Of a DNA stretch of 60,668 nucleotides, positions 25,955-36,062 are shown piece by piece. The stretch comes from an uncultured Fluviicola sp. (lineage in GTDB: Bacteria > Bacteroidota > Bacteroidia > Flavobacteriales_D > Crocinitomicaceae). The notes beneath the pieces were generated by a model that was given only the letters and a program-made list of their open reading frames with translations, was not told the origin of the DNA and made no database searches. Positions within the stretch are counted from its first letter, which is position 1. Each line of letters opens with the position of its first letter. The translations under genes and the position numbers were made by a program. The DNA is taken from contig NZ_CABHOL010000046.1 in assembly GCF_902168135.1 (NCBI RefSeq), positions 1-60,668 of the forward strand. The letters run 5' to 3'.

Positions 25955-25984
25955 GGTAGGGGTGGAAAATTTTCCGCCCCTACC
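25955..25984. repeat. palindrome, copy 5 (AAAATTTT core, degenerate)
   Basis: This is a 30-bp palindrome centred at 25969/25970: GGTAGGGGTGG, AAAATTTT, CCGCCCCTACC. It has one G-T mismatch (25963 with 25976) and no outer arm beyond GG/CC. It lies between efp and the hydrolase gene. Confidence 0.9.
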
Positions 25985-26003
25985 TGCATAACAAAATGGA
26001 AAA

Positions 26004-26786
26004 ATGGAAAAAATCATTCGCTTAGGAGCCAAAGAAATCAATATCCAATGGATCAATCCGGGTTCCGCCATTGATTCCAAACCCGTTTTGATATTCCTTC
26101 ATGAGGCATTGGGCAGTATTATCCAATGGAAGAGCTTCCCAACCGAATTATGCCGTTCATTAAACCTTCCGGGAGTCGTTATTGAACGAACAGGACACGG
26201 GAAATCAAGTGGATTATCCGGAAAACGTGACATTCATTACCTGCACAATTATACAGACGAAACACAAGAAGTTCTTAAAGAAATTCTGAATCCGGACCAG
26301 AAAATCATTCTTATCGGGCACAGTGACGGCGGAAGCATTGCCCTGCTTCTTGCTTCCCGGGAACTAAAAAACCTGCTGGCTGTTGTTACAATAGCTGCAC
26401 ATACCTTTGTAGAAGAGGAAACGTTGGCGGGAATTCATCCGGCAATTGAAGCATTTGAAGCCGGGAAACTGGATGGATTATTCCGCATTCACGGAGATAA
26501 AACAAAAGAACTATTCTACGCCTGGTCAGATACCTGGCTGGAGCCATCCTTTAAAAGCTGGGACATCCGCCATGAGATCCAATCTTTTCGAATTCCTGCA
26601 ATGGCCATGCAGGGAAAAAACGACCAGTACGGAACCGAAGAGCAAGTCAACTCGATAGTTTCAGATCGTAAAAACCGAAAAGGAAGCATGATCCCCGGCT
26701 GTGGTCATCACCCGCATTTGGAAAAGAAGGATTGGGTTATTACCGAGATTGAAAACTGGATCAACACCATGCTTTTCAAGCAGTAA
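26004..26786 (+). CDS. alpha/beta hydrolase
   Basis: This is a cytosolic serine hydrolase of 260 residues. The oxyanion strand is LIFLHEALGS, the nucleophile elbow is GHSDGGS (Ser about residue 114), and a late acid and base are suggested by GKNDQYG and CGHHPH. The HEALGS block is typical of hydrolases in the MhpC/pimeloyl-esterase group. The substrate is unknown. The start ATG at 26004 is preceded by an in-frame ATG-free region, and no signal peptide is present. It stands between copy 5 of the palindrome and the polyamine operon. Confidence 0.8.
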   Translation: MEKIIRLGAKEINIQWINPGSAIDSKPVLIFLHEALGSIIQWKSFPTELCRSLNLPGVVIERTGHGKSSGLSGKRDIHYLHNYTDETQEVLKEILNPDQKIILIGHSDGGSIALLLASRELKNLLAVVTIAAHTFVEEETLAGIHPAIEAFEAGKLDGLFRIHGDKTKELFYAWSDTWLEPSFKSWDIRHEIQSFRIPAMAMQGKNDQYGTEEQVNSIVSDRKNRKGSMIPGCGHHPHLEKKDWVITEIENWINTMLFKQ

Positions 26787-26941
26787 CAAACCAAATCAAA
26801 AAAAGGATTTAATTCCATTACCACCAAAAAAATCTCCTTTTAACGAATGATCCGACAATAGCAATTTGCAATTCAAAATTCGCAATTATTACGGAATCGT
26901 TATTTTTTCAAATAAACATGCTCTAAACCATCTAAAACCAG

Positions 26942-26949
26942 TAACTTTG
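26942..26949 (+). promoter_or_regulatory. candidate -7 element of the polyamine operon
   Basis: TAACTTTG matches TAnnTTTG, 32 bp before the ATG of the fused AdoMet decarboxylase/spermidine synthase. No clear -33 element is seen. Confidence 0.5.
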
Positions 26950-26981
26950 CGCTCGTTTTTATAATTTATACTGAATAGCTA

Positions 26982-28265
26982 ATGAGTAATGCATTGGGGA
27001 ACCATATTCTGGTTGAGTTTATGGGGTGCGATCCGCACATTATGAATGATGTATCTTCGATCGAGCGCGACATGGTAGACGCGGCTTTGAAAGCAGGTGC
27101 AACTGTGATTAACTCTACATTCCACCATTTTTCTCCCTATGGAGTTTCCGGTGTAGTGGTAATTCAAGAAAGCCATTTGGCAATTCATACATGGCCGGAA
27201 TACGGTTATGCTGCAGTGGATTTGTTCACTTGCGGGGAAATGGATGCCTGGATTTCATTTGATTATCTGAAGGAGTGTTTTGGTGCCAAGAACTATTCTG
27301 CTTTGGAAATGAAGCGTGGAGCAGTTCAGTTATTAACAAGAAATGACTTCGATATTTCATCTATGCGCCAGAAAGCAGGCGAATGGACAAATCCTGAAAT
27401 GTATACACGCAACGTGTGGTTTACAGATAAGGACGACAACCAGGCATTGTCTCTTCGCTACACAGGTGAAGTATTCTATGACGTTCAGTCGCCATTCCAG
27501 CGCGTACGCATCCTGGAATCTCCGAAATACGGGAAGTTGCTGACTTTGGACGATATGTTCATGACCACTGAAAAAGATGAGTTTCATTACCACGAAATGA
27601 TCTCCCACCCTGCTATGTTTACACATGGGAATGCTAAGAACATTTTGGTGATCGGTGGCGGTGACGGTGGAACTGTGCGTGAATTTTTACGTCATGACAG
27701 CGTTGAAAAAGTAACCATGGTTGAAATCGACGGTGAAGTAATCAAAGCATGTAAAGAACACCTGCCGGGAATCGCTGCTTCTTTCGACCATCCGAAACTG
27801 AACCTGATCGTTGGTGACGGGATTGCTTTTGCAAAAGAAGCTGCCGACGAAACGTATGACCTGGTAATCGTAGACGGATCGGATCCGGTGGGTCCGGCAG
27901 AAGGATTGTTCTCCGTAGAATTCTACAGAAACTGTCACCGTATTATGAAACCGGGCGGGATTTTGGTAGCTCAGGGAGAATCACCGAAATTCAACGAGCA
28001 GGCATTCACGGAATTAAACATCACATTACAGCATATTTTCGGAAAAGAGAACGCTCCTGTTTCTTTATTCTTCGTTCCAACATATCCAACAGGAATGTGG
28101 AGCTTCCAATACGGATTAAAAGGAAGTGCTCAGCCGAAATCAATTACAAACGATACGGAAATTGACCAGTTTGTAAGCGCTAAAGGATTGAAATACTACA
28201 ATGCTGACATTCACAAAGCAAGTTTCGCTTTACCTAATTTCGTGAAAAATCTGATTAATGGATAA
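26982..28265 (+). CDS. fused AdoMet decarboxylase-spermidine synthase
   Basis: One 427-residue chain joins two consecutive steps of spermidine synthesis. Residues 1-130 are a prokaryotic-type S-adenosylmethionine decarboxylase: Glu63-Ser64 ([14 protein letters not shown]) is the self-cleavage site that makes the pyruvoyl cofactor, with His69 and Cys84 matching the processing and catalytic residues. Residues about 140-427 are spermidine synthase, with [10 protein letters not shown], the AdoMet-type loop [14 protein letters not shown] and [14 protein letters not shown]. Self-cleavage would leave a 63-residue beta fragment and a pyruvoyl chain still attached to the synthase. Such fusions have been described in a few bacterial lineages. 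The stop overlaps the next gene by 8 bp. Confidence 0.93.
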   Translation: MSNALGNHILVEFMGCDPHIMNDVSSIERDMVDAALKAGATVINSTFHHFSPYGVSGVVVIQESHLAIHTWPEYGYAAVDLFTCGEMDAWISFDYLKECFGAKNYSALEMKRGAVQLLTRNDFDISSMRQKAGEWTNPEMYTRNVWFTDKDDNQALSLRYTGEVFYDVQSPFQRVRILESPKYGKLLTLDDMFMTTEKDEFHYHEMISHPAMFTHGNAKNILVIGGGDGGTVREFLRHDSVEKVTMVEIDGEVIKACKEHLPGIAASFDHPKLNLIVGDGIAFAKEAADETYDLVIVDGSDPVGPAEGLFSVEFYRNCHRIMKPGGILVAQGESPKFNEQAFTELNITLQHIFGKENAPVSLFFVPTYPTGMWSFQYGLKGSAQPKSITNDTEIDQFVSAKGLKYYNADIHKASFALPNFVKNLING

Positions 28266-29310
28266 TTCAAAGAAATTTGATCCGAACGGAGTTGGTATTG
28301 CAAACGGGAATATTTTCGGATTTCCGGTTGAAGAACAGCATGCGGATATTGTCATTATTCCTGTGCCCTGGGATGCAACAGCATCTTACGGAAAAGGAAC
28401 CAGTGACGGACCAAAAGCTATCCTGGATGCCAGCACGCAGTTAGACTTTTACCATCCGCAGTTGCCGGAAGCATGGAATACGCAGGTTTTCATGACACCG
28501 ATTTCCGTAGAAATGAAACAGATCAACGACCAGATGTGTATTGATACGGTTCAGTACATCGGTTTCCTGGAAGAAGGTGGCGAACTGGATGAAAACAGTC
28601 CGTTTAATGAAGTACTTGAGAAAGTAAATGCAACTTCGGACCTGTTGAAAAACAATCTGAAGGAACGCGCAAAAAAACTGCTTGGTGAGCATAAAATTGT
28701 GGCCGTTTTGGGCGGGGAACACAGTACTCCGTTAGGTTTAATGGAAGCTTTAAATGACCAGGGACAACCATTTGGCATTCTTCAAATTGATGCTCATGCC
28801 GATTTGAGAGAAGCATACGAAGGTTTCCAGCAATCACACGCTAGTATCATGTACAATGTATTACAATCCTGTAACAACCTTGAGAAGTTAGTGCAGGTTG
28901 GAATTCGCGATATTGCACATTCGGAAGTACAACTCTCAGATTCAGACCCGCGGGTAAAGACATTTTACGACTGGGACCTGAAAAAAGGACAGTTTGAAGG
29001 CCAGACATGGAAAGAACAGGTTGCCATGATCTTAAACGAATTGCCGCAACGGGTTTACATTTCTTTCGACATAGATGGATTGCTTCCTTCTCTTTGTCCG
29101 AATACAGGAACTCCGGTTGTAGGCGGATTCGAATTGGAGCAAATCAATTACTTGTTCTTCCAGCTTGTAGAATCGGGAAGGAAGATCATTGGTTTCGACC
29201 TGAACGAAGTTGCCCCGGGAAAAGAGGGTGACTGGGACGCTAACGTAGGCGCCAGAGCCTTGTGGAATCTCGTTTGTGCAACGGAAAAAAGCCGTAAGTT
29301 AAACTACTGA
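28258..29310 (+). CDS. ureohydrolase (agmatinase/arginase family)
   Basis: This is a binuclear Mn enzyme of 350 residues. Metal ligands are His155 (GGEHS), Asp178, His180 and Asp182 (DAHAD), and Asp271 and Asp273 (SFDIDG). Agmatinase, making putrescine for the upstream spermidine synthase, is the natural reading, since the genes overlap by 8 bp. Two features are unusual. An acidic insertion at about 95-140 ([14 protein letters not shown]) precedes the metal domain, and DIDGLLP has Leu where DIDGLDP is usual, although that position is not a metal ligand. Arginase or formimidoylglutamase activity cannot be excluded. Confidence 0.82.
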   Translation: MDNSKKFDPNGVGIANGNIFGFPVEEQHADIVIIPVPWDATASYGKGTSDGPKAILDASTQLDFYHPQLPEAWNTQVFMTPISVEMKQINDQMCIDTVQYIGFLEEGGELDENSPFNEVLEKVNATSDLLKNNLKERAKKLLGEHKIVAVLGGEHSTPLGLMEALNDQGQPFGILQIDAHADLREAYEGFQQSHASIMYNVLQSCNNLEKLVQVGIRDIAHSEVQLSDSDPRVKTFYDWDLKKGQFEGQTWKEQVAMILNELPQRVYISFDIDGLLPSLCPNTGTPVVGGFELEQINYLFFQLVESGRKIIGFDLNEVAPGKEGDWDANVGARALWNLVCATEKSRKLNY

Positions 29311-29335
29311 TATTTCACTTCAAACAGTGAAGGGA

Positions 29336-29370
29336 ACACCTGAAGAAAAATAAGCTTCAGGTGTTTTTTT
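29336..29370 (+). terminator. terminator of the polyamine operon
   Basis: ACACCTGAAG (29336-29345) pairs perfectly with CTTCAGGTGT (29355-29364), followed by T residues to 29370. Confidence 0.9.
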
Positions 29371-29402
29371 ATTTATATATTCGTATCGTATAAAGGAAAG
29401 AA

Positions 29403-32400
29403 ATGTTGAAAAACAAGCTGGTACTCTTATTGATTCTTTTTACTGTTCATTTTGCGGCACTTTCCCCTGCTCAGAACATTACCTTACAAGGAAGGATCAA
29501 TACGAAGCACTTTTCGATCAATGACTATGGAAGCGCCGGACAGATCTGGACGGGATTGCAGTCAGCCAATGGGAATGTGCTTTTCGGAAACAGACAGGAT
29601 ATCCTTTCTTTTAACGGGATTGAATGGTCTAAAATCAAAACCGATAAGGAGAAAACAAAGAAAGCCATTCAGGAAAGCTGCACAGACACCTATGTTTCCA
29701 AATTATATTTAGCTTCTGACGACCGCGTTTACGTGGGGCGCGATAACAATTTCGGTTACCTGGATTACTCCAGCAAAGGTGAATTGGTTTATTACCCGGT
29801 TTTTTACGGCGGACTCAAAAACAATATCGGTCAGGTATGGAATATTTTTGAGCTGGGAGACAATTCCGTTCTTTTCGCAGCCGAAAAAGGATTGTTTGTT
29901 TTCAAGAACGGGAAAGCCACTCAACTTCAATTGCCAGATACCTTCCAGGAATTGGAGTGCAGAACATCCTGCCGGGTGCTAAATGGTGTTTTATTAACTT
30001 TTCAATCAAAAGCCGAGTTCAAATCGCGGGTTGAGAATTACCTGTATTACGACGTTGTAAACTCAAAGCTGAAAGAAATCAAACTACCGCTTTCGGTGCA
30101 CATCAAAAATATCCGAGGAAGCTTCCAGATAGATAACATTTGGTACGTTGTGGATGCGCGAAGTAAAATTTACAGTGTTAGCAATTCTGCCGGAAACATA
30201 CAGCGCTGGGATTCCGTGCCGCGAACGAAATTCCCTTGTTTGAGTAAATATTTCGTAAATACCGTAACAAAAGCCGGCAACTATCTTTTGGTAAGTACGG
30301 AAAACAACGGTTTGGTGATCGGGGATCTTTCCGGTAAAATTATCCGGGAATACAACCTGGAAGATGATTTGGCGAACCTAACGATCAATCAATCATTCTT
30401 CGACAACGATTTCAACCTGTGGTTGTGCCTTGGGAATGGTATCCAGTTTATCGAGACAGGTTCTCCTCTCTCCTACTTCCATAAAAATGAAGGGGTCACC
30501 TCTCAGATTGAGACCATTGATTTTAACTCCGGAATTCCTTTGATCGGAACCCATAATGGAGTTATTTCTCCGCTAAGGAACGAATCTGGAACAAAACTGG
30601 TCCCTTTCGGATCATTGAATGAAATTATTTTCGACATCGAAACGATCAAAACCCGTGAAGGAAATAAATCCATGGTTATCGGGTATAACGGTGTTTTCGA
30701 TCTGAATACTTTATCTGGCAAACATATTTCGGCATCCTATCAATACGCAATTGCCTTTGAAAAAAATCCAAAAGACCCGAATTCCATTTACCTCACGCTG
30801 GAAGGCGGTCTGGCAAAATTAAACCTGCTTCCGAACGGAAAATGGGAATACGAAGAATTGGTTGGAGATGCCGGTGGTGAAACAGTGAGTTTAGCCTATT
30901 TGAATAATAAAGTTTTCTTCAGTATCCGTTCAAAAGGAGTTGGAATCTATGATCTGGCTGCAAAGAAGTTTAAAACGGTAACCATACCAAGTCTCAGCAA
31001 AGAGGATCAGAACAATAACTTTTATGTAGAGGAGTTTAAAGGCCAGTTATTTGTCGGAACAGCAAACGGGATGTTCGTTTACAATGAGAAAACGGGTAAA
31101 ATTGATCCGTTTGAGCCATCGAAAGTATTCAAAACCAGGAATTACAAGAACACCATTCACCGTATTGTCAACGTTAATAATGAACAGCTTTGGGTGGTTA
31201 TTTACCAGGATAAGAAAGACGGGAAGTTTGAAAACATCTTCGGTTGGTTTGAAAAACGTGGTTCCGAATGGAAATGGACATCCTGGCCGCTAGCAGGCCT
31301 GAAAAATGCCGGATTGGTTTTCGCAGTGGAAAAAAATCCATTAGCAAATGAAGTATGGATCGGAGCTAACGACGGTTTGTTTATTTTAAACCTGGATGCG
31401 ATCCGTAAAAACAGGAATCCGTTTAAGGTTCAGATCGACCGCCTGGAAGTAAACGGGAAAAGTTTCCTGTTCGATGTTTCCAAAAGCAAGAAACTGGAAG
31501 GATTGGATTATGCTCAAAACTCCTTCAAACTGATCTTTCATGCGAATTCTTTCTCTTGTTTGGGACCAACAACTTTCAGTTACAAGTTAGAAGGATTTAG
31601 TGATCAATGGTCACAGTGGTCTCCGCTGAACTTCGCCAACTTCGAAAAAATCCCTGAAGGAACTTACACTTTCAAAGTAAAAGCGAAATCAGCATATGGT
31701 ATTGAAAGTGAAATCCTGACTTACGAAATCGTAGTGCTCCCACCCTGGTACAGAACAGTCTGGGCTTATATTTTCTACGTAATCCTTTTGATATTCCTGA
31801 TCTATTTTGTTGTTCATCTTTCTACCCAGCGTGTAAAAAGACAAAATCAGAAACTGGAGGAAATTGTACAGCAGCGTACCAAGGAAATTGCGGAACAAAA
31901 TCACCAGCTGGAAATTCAGAAAGAGGAGATTACCGCTAAAACAATGGATATTTTGGACAGTATCCATTACGCCAAACGTATCCAGTCGACCATCCTGCCT
32001 ACCACTTCCCGTTTGAACGAACTATTCAGACAGCACTTTGTGTTCTACCGCCCGAAAGATATCGTTTCCGGAGATTTTTACTGGGCTCGTGAAGTTCAGG
32101 GTAAAGTAATTTTCTCAGCGGTCGATTGTACCGGACACGGAGTTCCCGGAGCCTTGGTAAGTATTGTCGGTAACAACGGCTTGCTTCGTGCTATCAATGA
32201 GTTTAAACTGACCGAACCGAATGACATCCTGAACAAACTGCGTGAGATCGTAATTGACGCTTTCCGTGCAGAAGGGCAATCGGACGTGAAAGACGGAATG
32301 GATATTGCACTTTGTTCCATTGATCAGCAGACGGGAATTTTAAAGTTCTCAGGAGCAAACAATGAATGTGTGATTATCCGTCAGGGAGAAATCATTGAAT

Positions 32401-32714
32401 TAAAACCCAACAAACAGCCTATCGGTCAATTCATCGATGCAAAACCATTTACTTCCGAAGAATTCCAATTGCAGCATGGAGACTGCGTTTATCTGTATAC
32501 GGACGGGTACGTGGACCAGTTTGGGGGCGACCGTTTGAAAAAGTTCAAATCCAGACCTTTTAAGTCCTTGCTGGCAACGATCTATCACCTGGATATGAAC
32601 GAACAATACAAAGAAATCCAACGAACTTTTGATACCTGGAAACACGATGTTGACCAAGTTGATGATGTATGTGTATTTGCAGTAAAATATATAAACCCTT
32701 CGCATGAGAGCTAA
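29403..32714 (+). CDS. periplasmic propeller/Y_Y_Y sensor with SpoIIE-type phosphatase
   Basis: This is a transmembrane receptor of 1103 residues. The signal peptide is at 1-23. A two-component-regulator-like beta-propeller fills about 30-690 (repeated W.G..NG.LLF-type strands such as VWIGANDGLFILNL). A Y_Y_Y domain lies at about 695-775 (FSYKLEGFSDQWSQWSP). One transmembrane helix is at about 782-806, a coiled coil at 810-850 and a PP2C/SpoIIE phosphatase at about 855-1100. Metal motifs are SGDFYW, VDCTGHGVPGA and YTDGYVDQF. The layout is like hybrid two-component sensors, but the kinase is replaced by a serine phosphatase, which would act on an anti-sigma-antagonist-type partner. None is encoded here. 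The next gene overlaps by 11 bp. Confidence 0.9.
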   Translation: MLKNKLVLLLILFTVHFAALSPAQNITLQGRINTKHFSINDYGSAGQIWTGLQSANGNVLFGNRQDILSFNGIEWSKIKTDKEKTKKAIQESCTDTYVSKLYLASDDRVYVGRDNNFGYLDYSSKGELVYYPVFYGGLKNNIGQVWNIFELGDNSVLFAAEKGLFVFKNGKATQLQLPDTFQELECRTSCRVLNGVLLTFQSKAEFKSRVENYLYYDVVNSKLKEIKLPLSVHIKNIRGSFQIDNIWYVVDARSKIYSVSNSAGNIQRWDSVPRTKFPCLSKYFVNTVTKAGNYLLVSTENNGLVIGDLSGKIIREYNLEDDLANLTINQSFFDNDFNLWLCLGNGIQFIETGSPLSYFHKNEGVTSQIETIDFNSGIPLIGTHNGVISPLRNESGTKLVPFGSLNEIIFDIETIKTREGNKSMVIGYNGVFDLNTLSGKHISASYQYAIAFEKNPKDPNSIYLTLEGGLAKLNLLPNGKWEYEELVGDAGGETVSLAYLNNKVFFSIRSKGVGIYDLAAKKFKTVTIPSLSKEDQNNNFYVEEFKGQLFVGTANGMFVYNEKTGKIDPFEPSKVFKTRNYKNTIHRIVNVNNEQLWVVIYQDKKDGKFENIFGWFEKRGSEWKWTSWPLAGLKNAGLVFAVEKNPLANEVWIGANDGLFILNLDAIRKNRNPFKVQIDRLEVNGKSFLFDVSKSKKLEGLDYAQNSFKLIFHANSFSCLGPTTFSYKLEGFSDQWSQWSPLNFANFEKIPEGTYTFKVKAKSAYGIESEILTYEIVVLPPWYRTVWAYIFYVILLIFLIYFVVHLSTQRVKRQNQKLEEIVQQRTKEIAEQNHQLEIQKEEITAKTMDILDSIHYAKRIQSTILPTTSRLNELFRQHFVFYRPKDIVSGDFYWAREVQGKVIFSAVDCTGHGVPGALVSIVGNNGLLRAINEFKLTEPNDILNKLREIVIDAFRAEGQSDVKDGMDIALCSIDQQTGILKFSGANNECVIIRQGEIIELKPNKQPIGQFIDAKPFTSEEFQLQHGDCVYLYTDGYVDQFGGDRLKKFKSRPFKSLLATIYHLDMNEQYKEIQRTFDTWKHDVDQVDDVCVFAVKYINPSHES

Positions 32715-33213
32715 ATGGCCCGCATTACTGGCATGGGTGTTTTTAGCACTTATGATCTTACTTTTTTTAGGATGGAGTGAATTTTCCTGGAGACTGACCA
32801 GGGTTCTTCCGTTTTTTATAAGCTGCCTGTTCCTGTTTTTCCAGGTATTGACGGTTAGTAAGATCAGTTCGGGAACATTTCGCCTGATCAACATTTCCTT
32901 ACTGATTATACAGGTTTTGTTTCTGGTTTCATTTTTACTTTCATTGGTAGAAATCTCACAAATCTGGAAATTAAATATGCTGTTCCTGCTCGCGGCAACA
33001 CATGTTTATCTATTAGACCTGAATAACCGTTTTATTCAAAGAAGGTTTTTTTCCAAATGGCTGCTCCTGATTTTACTGGTAATAAGCCTCGTTGCATTCT
33101 TATTCATAGAGAAATCACCGTACTTAATGAACGTCGGATTTATCAGTGCAATTATTTCCGGTTTGGTGGTTTTAATGAATATCTTTTTATTCAATCCGAA
33201 GAGGGAATTATAA
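32704..33213 (+). CDS. multi-pass membrane protein of unknown function
   Basis: This 169-residue protein is almost entirely hydrophobic, with about six helices: about 6-20, 32-48, 56-76, 88-104, 119-136 and 141-160. It has no motif that I recognise. It overlaps the sensor-phosphatase gene by 11 bp, so the two are translationally coupled and it may be a partner of that receptor. It has a short basic C-terminus (NPKREL). Confidence 0.65.
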   Translation: MRAKWPALLAWVFLALMILLFLGWSEFSWRLTRVLPFFISCLFLFFQVLTVSKISSGTFRLINISLLIIQVLFLVSFLLSLVEISQIWKLNMLFLLAATHVYLLDLNNRFIQRRFFSKWLLLILLVISLVAFLFIEKSPYLMNVGFISAIISGLVVLMNIFLFNPKREL

Positions 33214-33264
33214 ATTTTATAATTATCAAGACTTTGTCTTCCTATCCTTGATAATTGATAATTA

Positions 33265-34176
33265 TTATTCCCCTTTTACATACGTCCCGATCGCATACAA
33301 GCGCTTCAGCCAGTATTCAGAATCTTCAATATTCGTAATAATCACACCTTTACTTGAACTGGCATGAATCATCGTCAGAGGTTCTCCTTTTGCAGAAACA
33401 ATAATTCCAACATGTGAAATTCCCGAACCATTATTAAAGAACACCAAATCTCCTTTTTGCGCATTTTTCTGTTTCACTTTCACAGACGCATTGTATTGGT
33501 CTTCTGCCCTTCTGCTTAAAGCAACTTTAAATTCTTTCATCACAAAACTGGTGAATCCGCTGCAGTCAAATCCATTAGCATCAATTCCTGCCCATTTGTA
33601 TGGAACTCCGATGTATTTTTTGGCATACTTAACAATTTTCTCACGCTCTTCAGAACTAGCAGGCGTTTCCTTAATTTCAGGTGCGTCTACAGCCGGCGGT
33701 TGAATTTCTCCGGGAACATCCAGGTCCGGAATGCGGTCGAACAGTCCAAACAGGATTTGCTGAACCTCGTCATACTTTGCCTGTTTTCCTTCGGATTTGT
33801 AAGCCAGCGCTTTTTGAACCAGGTCGCGTTTCAATTGTGAAACATGATTCAGATGCGTATTGAATACTTTGATTCCATCCGGAGAAGCCAATACCTGGCT
33901 GAATAATTCACGTGCCTCCTGTAATGCTTTCGGATGGAACTCACCCCACAATCCCTTGTCGGCCAACTGAAAAAGCGCCAGGCTTTTGTAAAATTCAGGT
34001 TTGAATGAATAATCGTAATCCGGTTGATCCAATAGTCTATTCGCTTTCCGCAGGACCATATTATAATGTCCCTGATCGTACAATACTTCCAGCTTATCTA
34101 ATGCTTTTACCTGCCCGAAAGAAGTGAGTGAAACAAAAATAAGGGCGGTCAATAAAAAGATTTTCGAGTGCTTCAT
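33265..34176 (-). CDS. NlpC/P60-family cell-wall peptidase
   Basis: This is a secreted or periplasmic gamma-D-glutamyl-DAP-type endopeptidase of 303 residues. The signal peptide is at 1-21 (LLTALIFVSLTSFGQ). An N-terminal helical region (25-150) with TPR-like character and a proline-rich linker (155-175) lead to the C40 peptidase domain (about 176-300). The catalytic triad is Cys205 (FDCSGF), His255 (SHVGI) and His271 (IHASS). The N-terminal module is not typical of E. coli NlpC and may mediate localisation. The gene is monocistronic on the minus strand, divergent from ctpA. Confidence 0.88.
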   Translation of the reverse strand: MKHSKIFLLTALIFVSLTSFGQVKALDKLEVLYDQGHYNMVLRKANRLLDQPDYDYSFKPEFYKSLALFQLADKGLWGEFHPKALQEARELFSQVLASPDGIKVFNTHLNHVSQLKRDLVQKALAYKSEGKQAKYDEVQQILFGLFDRIPDLDVPGEIQPPAVDAPEIKETPASSEEREKIVKYAKKYIGVPYKWAGIDANGFDCSGFTSFVMKEFKVALSRRAEDQYNASVKVKQKNAQKGDLVFFNNGSGISHVGIIVSAKGEPLTMIHASSSKGVIITNIEDSEYWLKRLYAIGTYVKGE

Positions 34177-34446
34177 AACTGAACTATACGCTTTAAAATT
34201 ACAAAAAGCACCTGTTTGTTGGATGAATAAAAGACCAACAGCGAATTGTTGATAAGAGAACGGGATACGGAATGAGAATGAGGAATGGATCTTAATTCGA
34301 ATCCGGATTTGTTCTTAAGGAACTATATACTCATTCTCCGCTCTCGTACTCATTTTGTTTTTTTTAACATGAAACGTGAACTTAGACTGTTTCTAACAAG
34401 TCGATTGAACGTTTTATCCTTATATTAGTATTCTTAAGAAAATTGT

Positions 34447-36060
34447 ATGAAATACCATGTCTTTTTGTTGATCCTTGGATTAAGCTTCAACTCTTTTACA
34501 TCCTCCGCCCAAAAAGTTCCTGCTGAACCAAAAACTCCTACAAACGGTCAGCGCCTGGATGAAATCTTCACTTATGTAGACAAATTATACGTTGACCCGG
34601 TTAACGACAAAGAATTAATGGATGCAGCAATTATAGGCATGCTGGAGAAACTGGACCCGCATACGGTTTATATCCCAAAAGATGAAGTAGATGCTGCAAA
34701 CGTGGCTATCGACGGAAGCTTTGTGGGAATTGGGGTTCGATTCCAAATACTGAAAGATACTTTAATGGTTGTTGAAACAATTGTCGGAGGTCCGTCTGAA
34801 AAATTAGGAATCCGTGCAGGTGATAAAATTGTTGCCATTGACGGACAAAGTGTTGCTGGTATCGGTTTGAAAAATGCCCAGGTTCGCGAAAAACTCCTTG
34901 GAGAAGCCGGCACAAAAGTGAAAGTCGATATCATGCGTAAAGCACAGAAAAAATTAATAAACTATGTCATTACACGAGACAAGGTTCCGGTAAATTCGGT
35001 TGATTGTTCATATATGATCAGCCCGAAAATCGGTTATTTGAAACTAACTTCCTTCTCGCGCAGTTCTCATGACGAGATCAAAAAAGGCCTGGATAAACTG
35101 AAGTCCCAGGGAATGGAAAGCCTGATTCTGGATTTGCAGGGAAATGGAGGCGGATTGCTTTATGCCGCTCAATTAATTGCCGATGAATTCCTGTCAGATA
35201 ATAAATTGATCGTATACTCGGAAGGACGCGCGCAGCCTCGCCAGGATCTAAGTGCAGGACGAAATGGTTCCTGGGAAAAAGGAAAAGTAATCGTTTTAAT
35301 CGATGACAATTCTGCGTCTGCTTCCGAAATCCTTTCCGGGGCAATCCAGGATTGGGACCGTGGACTGATTGTTGGCCGACGAAGCTATGGGAAAGGGCTG
35401 GTTCAACGACCGATCGACCTTTCGGACGGATCTCAGATGCGTCTGACAATTGCCCGTTACTTCACTCCTTCCGGGCGCTTTATTCAACGTCCGTATGAAA
35501 ATATCGATGATTACAAGAACGAATACATGCGTCGCTTCATGCACGGTGAATTTTCTCACATCGACAGCATCAAACTTCCGGATTCTTTGAAATTTGAAAC
35601 CCGCGTAACCAAAAGACCTGTTTATGGCGGCGGCGGAATCATGCCTGATTTCTTCGTTCCGATTGATACTTCCGAAATCACGGACCTTTACCGAAATACT
35701 GTTCAAAACGGAGCTTTCACGAGCTTCCCTTTAACTTATGTGGATAAAAACCGGGATGAATTACACAAAAAATATGAAACTGTAGAACAGTTCATCGCTA
35801 ATTTTAATGTCGACAAAAAACTGATGGACGAATTCTTTGCTTATGTGAAGAAAGAAAACAAAGATTTTGAGTTCAACGAAGAGCAATATAAGCAGAGTAA
35901 AGACATTATGGAATTGAGATTAAAGGCAACCATTGCCAATGATTTATATGGCATTGAAGCTTTTTATATGATCTACAACCAAAAGAATGAAATCCTGCAA
36001 AAAGCAATTCAATTGCTTGAATCAAATGAATACGACAAACAAAAACTGGCATTAAACTAA
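34447..36060 (+). CDS. S41-family C-terminal processing peptidase
   Basis: This is a periplasmic Ser/Lys protease of 537 residues. The signal peptide is at 1-21 (ending SSAQ). The N-terminal region is helical, the PDZ domain lies at about 90-175 (GIGVRFQILKD, then GIRAGDKIVAIDGQ), and the S41 catalytic domain at about 190-360. The active site is visible in DDNSASASEIL (about residues 283-293) and the lysine in SYGKGLVQ about 25 residues later. A C-terminal helical extension runs to 537. Family members trim C-termini or control cell-wall hydrolases. The next gene starts 2 bp after the stop. Confidence 0.92.
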   Translation: MKYHVFLLILGLSFNSFTSSAQKVPAEPKTPTNGQRLDEIFTYVDKLYVDPVNDKELMDAAIIGMLEKLDPHTVYIPKDEVDAANVAIDGSFVGIGVRFQILKDTLMVVETIVGGPSEKLGIRAGDKIVAIDGQSVAGIGLKNAQVREKLLGEAGTKVKVDIMRKAQKKLINYVITRDKVPVNSVDCSYMISPKIGYLKLTSFSRSSHDEIKKGLDKLKSQGMESLILDLQGNGGGLLYAAQLIADEFLSDNKLIVYSEGRAQPRQDLSAGRNGSWEKGKVIVLIDDNSASASEILSGAIQDWDRGLIVGRRSYGKGLVQRPIDLSDGSQMRLTIARYFTPSGRFIQRPYENIDDYKNEYMRRFMHGEFSHIDSIKLPDSLKFETRVTKRPVYGGGGIMPDFFVPIDTSEITDLYRNTVQNGAFTSFPLTYVDKNRDELHKKYETVEQFIANFNVDKKLMDEFFAYVKKENKDFEFNEEQYKQSKDIMELRLKATIANDLYGIEAFYMIYNQKNEILQKAIQLLESNEYDKQKLALN

Positions 36061-36062
36061 AC

